From NCBI GenBank assembly GCA_016906335.1, contig JADEYG010000009.1, forward strand, positions 186,001-250,000: a stretch of DNA of 64,000 bases, given 5' to 3'. This DNA is from Novakomyces olei (Eukaryota; Ascomycota; Novakomycetes; Novakomycetales; Novakomycetaceae). This document shows, piece by piece, positions 57,922 to 64,000 of the stretch (position 1 is the first letter of the stretch; the number at the start of each line of letters is the position of its first letter). The translations under genes and the position numbers were made by a program. The notes under the pieces are model-generated. The model had not been told where the DNA came from, did not search any database, and was given only the letters and a program-made list of their open reading frames with translations.

Positions 57922-58206
57922 CTACCGCCCAGACTCCTCCTTGGCTGACGTATCGCCACCATTCACCATTTCCGTAAGGGCGTCAATGTTGGCCTCTAAA
58001 GCCACAAGCTTCCCCTCCAAATCGTCTATCGCACTCTGGCCACTAAGTATACGGGTGTAAGGGCACACACTTACGTTTGCGATATCCAAGTCGCGCATAA
58101 GTTTGGCTGAGTCTAACGGTGCTCCGTCCCCAGCTTTACTGAGCCTGTCCAGCTGCTCCAGCTTGGCGTAGACGGTGTCCAACCCAGTATCGCCATTCTG
58201 TGCCAT
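57922..58206 (-). CDS. Small acidic coiled-coil protein, unrecognised
   Basis: The frame from the ATG at 58206 encodes 94 residues. It includes a candidate 39-base intron (58036-58074, GTAAGT ... GGCCAG) that is a multiple of three and free of stops, so the product could be 94 (unspliced) or 81 (spliced) residues. Removing the intron joins LMRDLDIAN to SAIDDLEGKL and makes one continuous amphipathic helix (YAKLEQLDRLSKAG ... LVALEANIDALTEMV), which favours splicing. Size and shape resemble small subunits of kinetochore or BLOC-type complexes, but I cannot assign a family. Both ends are acidic and Gly-rich. Confidence 0.5.
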   Translation of the reverse strand: MAQNGDTGLDTVYAKLEQLDRLSKAGDGAPLDSAKLMRDLDIANVSVCPYTRILSGQSAIDDLEGKLVALEANIDALTEMVNGGDTSAKEESGR

Positions 58207-58506
58207 GGCAGTCGGGTGATCCACTGTCCTTGTTTCGTACTTTTGTGGTACTTTTGTGGTACTTCTGTGGTACTTCTGTGGTACTTCTGTGGTACTTATA
58301 ACTGGTACATTATTTCATTATTGCTCTCATCAATAACGTTACATATGTACGTACACGAGCAGTTACACGTACGTCCGTACATAGACCAGTTACACTTTCG
58401 TACTTACATTCGTACTAAACATCCGTAGGTTCAGTCTATACAAATTACAGTGTAATTTCAAGATTGTGCAAAACTACACTGCAATTGCTTGCTCGACGAG
58501 GTCGCG
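58207..58506. promoter_or_regulatory. Divergent promoter region with 11-bp repeats
   Basis: 300 bases between the coiled-coil gene and ILM1. It contains five 11-base direct repeats (58237-58291) and, further on, several gtac-containing words (58340-58420) such as gtacgtacac and acgtacgtccgtac. Confidence 0.55.
58237..58291. repeat. Five tandem 11-bp units
   Basis: Units gtacttttgtg (two copies) then gtacttctgtg (three copies), followed by a partial gtactta. They begin 31 bases upstream of the start codon of the minus-strand coiled-coil gene. Confidence 0.9.
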
Positions 58507-59117
58507 ATGCTGCTGTCGCCGCTCAACATTTTACGCTTCTATGTGTCCCTATTGTTTGCAGTTTCTTACTTTCTCGTCTTTGACTCGGACAAAATTCTGC
58601 GACAGGGTTTAATTATGGTTTTCACGGACGCAATGGCTCTGGTAAGGACACTGCTTTCCTATTCAAATCCTCTTTGCACACATAAATCAAACGCACAGGT
58701 GGCATTGTTGGCTCATTTCGTGATTAGTATGAAATGCCGCGTACGGAGCGTAAAGCTTCGCTGGCGCTGGCAGGAATGACGATCGGCGCCTTGGCTCTAA
58801 CATACGCCGTACCGCTTATGCAGAATGATATAGCCTTTTTCAGAACTTTAGGTACGTGACTTTACGCTATCCCGCAAATTAACGCATAGCGCCGTTCCGA
58901 TGTGCTTTTGATTTTGCTGTTGTGGCATACATCTACCTGTGCAATATTCCTCACATTGCCAATGGAGTGGCCTTCACTTTTGCTTTCATTGACCTAATTT
59001 TCATGATGTGGTAAGACTAAGAATCACTGACGCGCGTGAGCTAACGCTAAAAGGCTATACCTCACTTTTAGCGAAGAGCGCATTGCACAGAAACGCGCAC
59101 CTGCCACGCGAGAGTAA
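58507..59117 (+). CDS. ILM1: ILM1-like membrane protein
   Basis: Four exons (58507-58641, 58728-58851, 58890-59010, 59072-59117) give 141 residues with four TM helices. Exon 1 reads LNILRFYVSLLFAVSYFLVF and VFTDAMAL, matching the Ilm1 N-terminus with its conserved AM-L. Exon 2 supplies TM2 (MTIGALALTYAVPLM) and exon 3 the APFRCAFDFAVVAYIYL segment, equivalent to the family's conserved PVRL helix, plus TM4. Exon 4 ends with a charged CEERIAQKRAP tail. Introns are 86, 38 and 61 bases. Ilm1 (increased loss of mitochondrial DNA) is an ER-associated membrane protein linked in yeast to mitochondrial DNA maintenance and slow growth; mechanism unknown. The acceptor of intron 1 (attag, 58727) is chosen because it alone keeps the frame. 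Confidence 0.8.
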
Positions 59118-59545
59118 GAGTGGGTGCTGATTGACGCTCATTAGCGCTTCACTCGCGTACATATATATAGTATAAAAGTTGTGTATGTCTCGACGCGTGG
59201 AATAAACTAGACTTGTATACTAAAATATGTCTAATGGATACGTTGTGTCAAACAGCGATGCCAAGTTTGTCGCGATGCCAATTTTGTCTTAGTACTTTAG
59301 AATCTTGGCTTTGGTGGGTGCAACTTTGGTCCAATACTTTAAATTACAGTACCTTAGAATATAGTACTTAATGTATATTCAACCTAAGTCGCCCTGGCTT
59401 TAGCGTACATAAATTTTTTGTGTGTATAACAATATGTATAAAAATATTATTGTGCACGACGATAATCATAATCATACTCGCGTTGTTTTATGTGCTATCA
59501 ATAAAAAAAAAGGGCTATCAATAAAAAAAATTATTGCCCAATGCG
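59118..59545. other. Intergenic region ILM1 to UTP4
   Basis: 428 bases; a TATA-type run (catatatatagtataaaag) at about 59159-59178 and two ataaaaaaaa words just before UTP4. No gene seen. Confidence 0.6.
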
Positions 59546-62214
59546 ATGGAAGTCCATCGGTGCCGTTTCGTCGACTATGAGCCGGCAGCAATAAACGCAC
59601 TAGCATTTTCACACCCGTCGGATCCACAGCAGCCGGCGCCAAATGCTCTGCGGCTCGCTGTCGGTCGTGCAAATGGCGATATAGAGATCTATCGGCCAAA
59701 GCATAACTGGAACCATGAAAGCGTAAGTGAATAAAGCCAATCAATCATCTTCACGAGGAATATGAAAATCTTTCTTGCTCTTGACATGCTCTTTATTTAT
59801 ATCGTGTTTTTCACATTGTTCATTTATTTTTTGCCTTTAAACACGAGACAGGCTGTGTATTGCAACGGCACAAGGTGCCCTTGAATTCCAGATTATAATA
59901 CCTAAATTTCGATAAAATCTTGCTTTCCGTGTGCCAGTATTTGGCCATTATGCCCATCCTAATATTTGCAAAAATACATTTGCAAAAATGATAAAATCTG
60001 TCTCGATTTCGTTACTAATCCAAGACTCTCAAGGGCGGCCATGGCCGGTCCGTGGAAGCGCTGGCTTGGGTGGTGGCCGAGGGCGATGCACTACGGCTTT
60101 TCAGTATCGGCTACTCAACGCACGTGACAGAATGGAGTCTGGAAACGACAAGGCCATTACGTCATGTAGACTGCAATGCCGGAGCCGTTTGGTCGATGGC
60201 TGTTTCACCAAACCGGGAAAAGCTGGCTTTAGGCTGTGACGATGGGAGTTGCGTAGTCCTTGATATTAGCTCAGGCGGCCTTGAATATGAGCGCGCTCTT
60301 ACGCGTCAGAAATCGCGTGTTCTTTCAGTCGCGTGGAGCACAGATCGCTTTGTGATTGGCGGATGTGCCGACGCGACTGTTTGTATGTGGGATACGAGTA
60401 CGCGCACTGGGCAAATTGCCGCTAGAATGAGGCTGGACAAGAACAAGAGTGAGGACACGTTGGTATGGTCTGTTGCCGTTTTGCAAGATGGTACAATAGT
60501 CACTGGAGACTCAACTGGATCACTACGATTTTGGGATCGGAGGCTACATTCGTTCCGGCAAGGCTATCGGCCACACGGGGCTGATATACTGTGTGTTGTC
60601 GCAACTCCAGCTACTTTAGCAGGGGAGAAGAAGAGTGGGGGCCAGAGTGGGGGTCAGAGTGGGGGCCAGCAGCAAATATTCACGACTGGCGTGGATCGGA
60701 AACTAATATGCCATGGCCGCAGCGGCCGGGCCCGGGACAAATGGACTCAAGTGCAAGGCCGACGGTTCCACATGCACGATGTATTGGCTATGGCTGTTTA
60801 TGTAGCAGCTAATGTAGATTACCTGGTAACAGGATCAAGGGATACTGTCTGTGCTATAATGTCCTCATCAAAGTTTATGCGTTCTGCTCACCGAATGCTG
60901 TACCCCGTTCCCTCAGCGCCTCGTCTGCTACTCGCTCGGAAACCGCGTATAATGATGTTCTGGGGCGATAGAAATGTCAAAATTTGGCAGTTTGGCAAGT
61001 CCATGATGGATCAGGTGGGGGCCACAGTGGGGGCCGATCAAGAAGAGATGCAAGTAGACACCGACTTGACCCTAACTAACCCTAACCCTAACACCACTGA
61101 TTCTGACAGAACCGAGTCTGGGCAACGGCTGCTGGTGAAGATGAGCCTGGACAATGTGGAGAACGCTGCGGCGGCAGCCATTTCGGAAGATGCCAGTCTC
61201 ATTGCCGTCTCCACGATAGCATCGACCAAAGTATTTTCCCTTCAATCCCCGACTTTTTCAAGCGTAAGAAAAATCCGCTCTCCTTTCCTCGAAACACAGG
61301 GCGCCACGCACATCGCCATCCACGGGTCCCGTGTCATTTTAGCTACGCCTGGCGGAGGGATTGTTGCGGTAGATTTCGGGCAGGACGATGAGCAAGTTTA
61401 CGAGTTTGATACGGCGGAAGTGGGAACGAGCAACAAATCTTGGTCAGCAATGGCGGTAGCCCCTGATGGATCTTTTCTCGCGGTTGCCGATGCCAGTTCT
61501 CAACGGATTTATGTCTATTCACTAGAGCAAATGGCTCTGCAATGCACTTTACCCCGTCTGCCTAGTGCCGCTCGGGCTTTAGGATTCAAACCGCATCGGC
61601 CTCACATATTAGTAGCAGCAACAGCAGCGAATACAATAGTGGAGTATGATGTTTTGCAGGCAGTTTATACTCCCTGGACCCGTGACAATTTGGCTCTTGA
61701 GCCTCGAGAAATCGAACAGCAGCCTGAACGGATTATAGGCATGTTTTTCGATGTGGCGGAGCCTGATCGAGTTTGGATTTGGGGAGCTGCTTTTTGTGCT
61801 TTTATTGATACCCGTGTCCCTATTCCTCCACCTTTAAGGAGTAAAAGACGCAGTTCTAATGGTGAGGCTGTCGTCCGCACACGATTAAATGGTGGCAAAA
61901 ATGACGATAAATCGGTGCTGGAGGAGTCTAGTGATGACGAAGAGGAAAAGGGGACAAGACGAAATGGGCAGGGCCCTAATTTGCAAAATGGACTCGGCCG
62001 TAATGAAACTGACCTGGTCGAAAGGCAGCACGAAACACAGGACAAAGATGGGAACCGGATCAGGTCTTTTTTCGTTACGCAAAAGTACCGCTCACTGCTT
62101 TTAGCCGATGCTTTGAGCGAGCATGAACTGGTTATTGTAGAAAGGCCACTCGCTGATATTATGGCCGGCAAGAATATGCCTGTACGGTACCAGGCGTACA
62201 AGTACGGAACTTGA
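59546..62214 (+). CDS. UTP4: t-UTP subunit UTP4 (Cirhin)
   Basis: Exons 59546-59722 and 60034-62214 give 785 residues (yeast Utp4 has 776). Utp4 belongs to the t-UTP/UtpA complex that starts SSU processome assembly on nascent pre-rRNA in the nucleolus. Exon 1 reads MEVHRCRFVDYEPAAINALA, matching yeast VHRCRFVDFTPATI. After splicing the first WD40 propeller continues with HGRSVEALAW, LFSIGYSTHVTEWSLET, NREKLALGCDDGSC and FVIGGCADATVCMWD. A Gly-Gln-Ser repeat (SGGQSGGQSGGQQQ) interrupts a blade. The second propeller follows. The C-terminal FFVTQKYRSLLLADAL matches the family. A run of CCCTAA-type hexamers codes for LTLTNPNPNTT. The 311-base intron ends TTACTAATCCAAGACTCTCAAG. Confidence 0.95.
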
Positions 62215-62921
62215 TAGACGGGCAATAATTGTATAATATAATTATTAATAATTAAAAGATTAATTTATAATTGTGACAAATATTTATAATTGTTATTTAT
62301 GGTTAGAACAAAGATTTGCGATTATAATAATCAGTCAGTAAATAAATATAGCTATAAATAAATGTCGATGTAAATATAAATCTTAAAACTATCGGTGTTT
62401 TGAATAAACAAATATAAATGTAGTTTATAATAATATAACATTCATTATTAAATATAGACATAAAAAATAAAGCGTCACTCCCTGCAAATCCACAGGTTTA
62501 TTATACCACAAAGTCCTTCCTGTCAAGCCCACAATTACTCCACAATTTATTGCTTCATCGTGTGTGGCAGTGTAGAATCGTTCAAAGAGCAAGTAATATC
62601 AACATTTGTTACAGATTTGAAACGTACATACAAGCGCTAAATCAAATCGCCGCCTCAATCAAAATACACATCGACACAATCAGTGCCGCTTGTTCATAAA
62701 CGGGCGCCCGAGTTCACCGGTCCTTGTATCAAGCTCGTCTCATATGCGCGTAGGCTCGAGGGCAAACAACAAAGTAAATAAATAAAGTAGATACAATCAG
62801 CTGGTAGAAAGAATAGAAAACAACAATTAGGCACTTAAGTTTAAGACAATATATTAACCCGCATAGAGACGGTGATAGGAAAAGTGATGAATATGCAGGA
62901 GTAAATGCAAAATTAACAAAG
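62215..62921. other. Convergent intergenic region
   Basis: About 700 bases of AT-rich flank between the UTP4 and PPZ stops; no gene seen. Confidence 0.6.
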
Positions 62922-64000
62922 TTAAACGCTTTGGGGGACTTGCGCTGCAGGTGGAGATTGATGCATGAAGGCACTAAACGTTAGCAATAAGAACTGACAG
63001 ATTAAATCAAAGCGTAGCACGTCAAACAGGCACAAGTAAAGACTTTGCATGAAATGAAAATGAAAAAGGTAAAACTATTAATATATATACATAATAAATA
63101 AATAAAACATGACGTAAATAATTATAAACATACCTATTCCGTCGGTTCTTGCGCAATTGCTGTTTCAGCTGCTGTTGACCTAAAGGCCGCAGTAATTCAA
63201 AAGAGCACAAAAGCTCGGCTGATACGCTCATAATTGCACCAAAATTATCAAATTCACCGCAATAATTTGGAGCCGAAAATACTGTAACAAGTGTACGATC
63301 ATTAAAAAACTCGTATCCGTCTTCGACAACCATGTGCGCCCGGCATACAAGATCAAACTCATGTTTATGTAAAAATTGCTCAATAACGTTTTTACCGAAA
63401 CAGTAGCTGACTCCCCGTTCATTGTCCTCCCAATCGTCCGTATTATCCGTTGGATCTGACCATAAAAGATCGCTCAAGAGTCCAAAATCAGGAACATCCG
63501 TCGGCCTTCCGATATTACGAATATCCTGCATGTGCTGCAAAGAGGGAGAGAGGCCCCCATGTACACAGAATATTTTGCCAGCAACTACTGCGGCAATTGG
63601 AAGAGTATTAAAAACATCGACAAAAGTTTTCCATATTTTTACGTTGCAACGTCGTTTGCACTCGTCGTAGAATCCATAGACTCTGGTAACACTTGCGCAT
63701 TCGTGATTGCCGCGGAGAAGAAAGAAATTCTCTGGGTATTTGATTTTGTATAAAAGCAAAAGGCAAATAGTCTCCAGGCTCTGTTTGCCCCGGTCGACAT
63801 AGTCTCCGAGAAAGAGAAAATTGCTGTGTGGAGGAAACCCGCACATTTCAAACATACGTAATAGATCTGAAAATTGGCCATGAATATCGCCCACAATCTT
63901 CACTGGAGCATTCAGCTCGAGAAACGTGGGCTGCGATAAAAACACTTGTCTGGCAGCCTGGCATATTGATGTTATTTCCGCGTTTTTAAGGCACAGGGAC
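62922..64000 (-). CDS. PPZ-type Ser/Thr protein phosphatase, 5' part beyond the window
   Basis: Two exons are visible: 63134 to the right edge and a small last exon at 62922-62973. The frame stays open past position 64000. Catalytic motifs: [30 protein letters not shown], and the C-terminal [12 protein letters not shown]. Several segments match PPZ rather than Glc7: [51 protein letters not shown] and [12 protein letters not shown] phosphatases act in salt tolerance, K+ and cell-wall homeostasis and carry a long Ser-rich N-terminus, which is not in view. The last exon adds [17 protein letters not shown] after a 160-base intron (GTATGT ... GCTAACGTTTAG). Without splicing the tail would be an AT-coded hydrophobic extension that is not part of the family. 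Confidence 0.9.

Noticed and set aside
63022-63133. Hydrophobic C-terminal tail of the phosphatase as read through
   Set aside because: It is AT-rich intron sequence beginning GTATGT; splicing to 62973 gives a normal soluble tail.

Overview
This 64 kb window is nuclear DNA of an ascomycete fungus. The evidence is 29 supported protein genes of fungal families (Zn2Cys6 regulators, SUR7/PalI, ATO/GPR1, ILM1, PPZ phosphatase), spliceosomal introns in most genes, and AT-rich spacers full of simple repeats. Introns start with GTAAG, GTATG or near variants and end with CTAAC/TACTAA placed only a few bases before the AG. Several introns are only 35 to 62 bases long. CTG reads as leucine at conserved positions (for example in UTP4 and MEF1), so the CUG-reassigned yeast clades are unlikely. 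An early-branching budding yeast (Lipomycetales, Dipodascales or Trigonopsidales type) or a taphrinomycete would fit; I cannot place it more finely from sequence alone. No rRNA, tRNA, CRISPR or complete mobile element was recognised.

Left part (1-16 kb): an edge-truncated Zn2Cys6 regulator read on the minus strand, a gene-poor 4 kb stretch, then a metabolic and membrane group: a DHA1 drug/polyamine-type transporter, a SUR7/PalI membrane protein, a short-chain dehydrogenase of the 2-deoxy-D-gluconate 3-dehydrogenase type, an amino-acid permease and the mitochondrial AFG1 ATPase.

Middle (17-46 kb): an unrecognised two-exon gene, then mostly housekeeping genes. RNA processing: DBR1 (lariat debranching), CWC2, HSH49 (U2 SF3b) and CUS2 (U2 folding), four splicing factors within 25 kb. 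ER: glucosidase II beta (GTB1). NAD, riboflavin and Fe-S: NPT1, RIB1, ISD11. Membrane traffic and signalling: CCZ1, a Rheb GTPase. Mitochondrial translation: MEF1. There are also a GST-like protein, an LCAT-like lipase, an mpaB/Lcp-type oxygenase and a TPR-J-domain co-chaperone.

Right part (47-64 kb): a FHA-forkhead cell-cycle factor (FKH1/2 type), a five-exon Zn2Cys6 regulator, an acetate/ammonium-type ATO channel, a small coiled-coil protein, ILM1, the t-UTP ribosome-biogenesis factor UTP4 and, cut by the right edge, a PPZ-type Ser/Thr phosphatase.

Most genes sit in divergent pairs separated by 150-1100 bp (DBR1/GTB1, CWC2/lipase, HSH49/NPT1, CCZ1/oxygenase, RHB1/MEF1, ISD11/RIB1, FKH/Zn2Cys6), so shared bidirectional promoters are likely. 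Exon structures given here were read by eye from frame continuity, splice signals and family similarity. Coordinates of a multi-exon gene span start codon to stop codon, with exons listed in the evidence.
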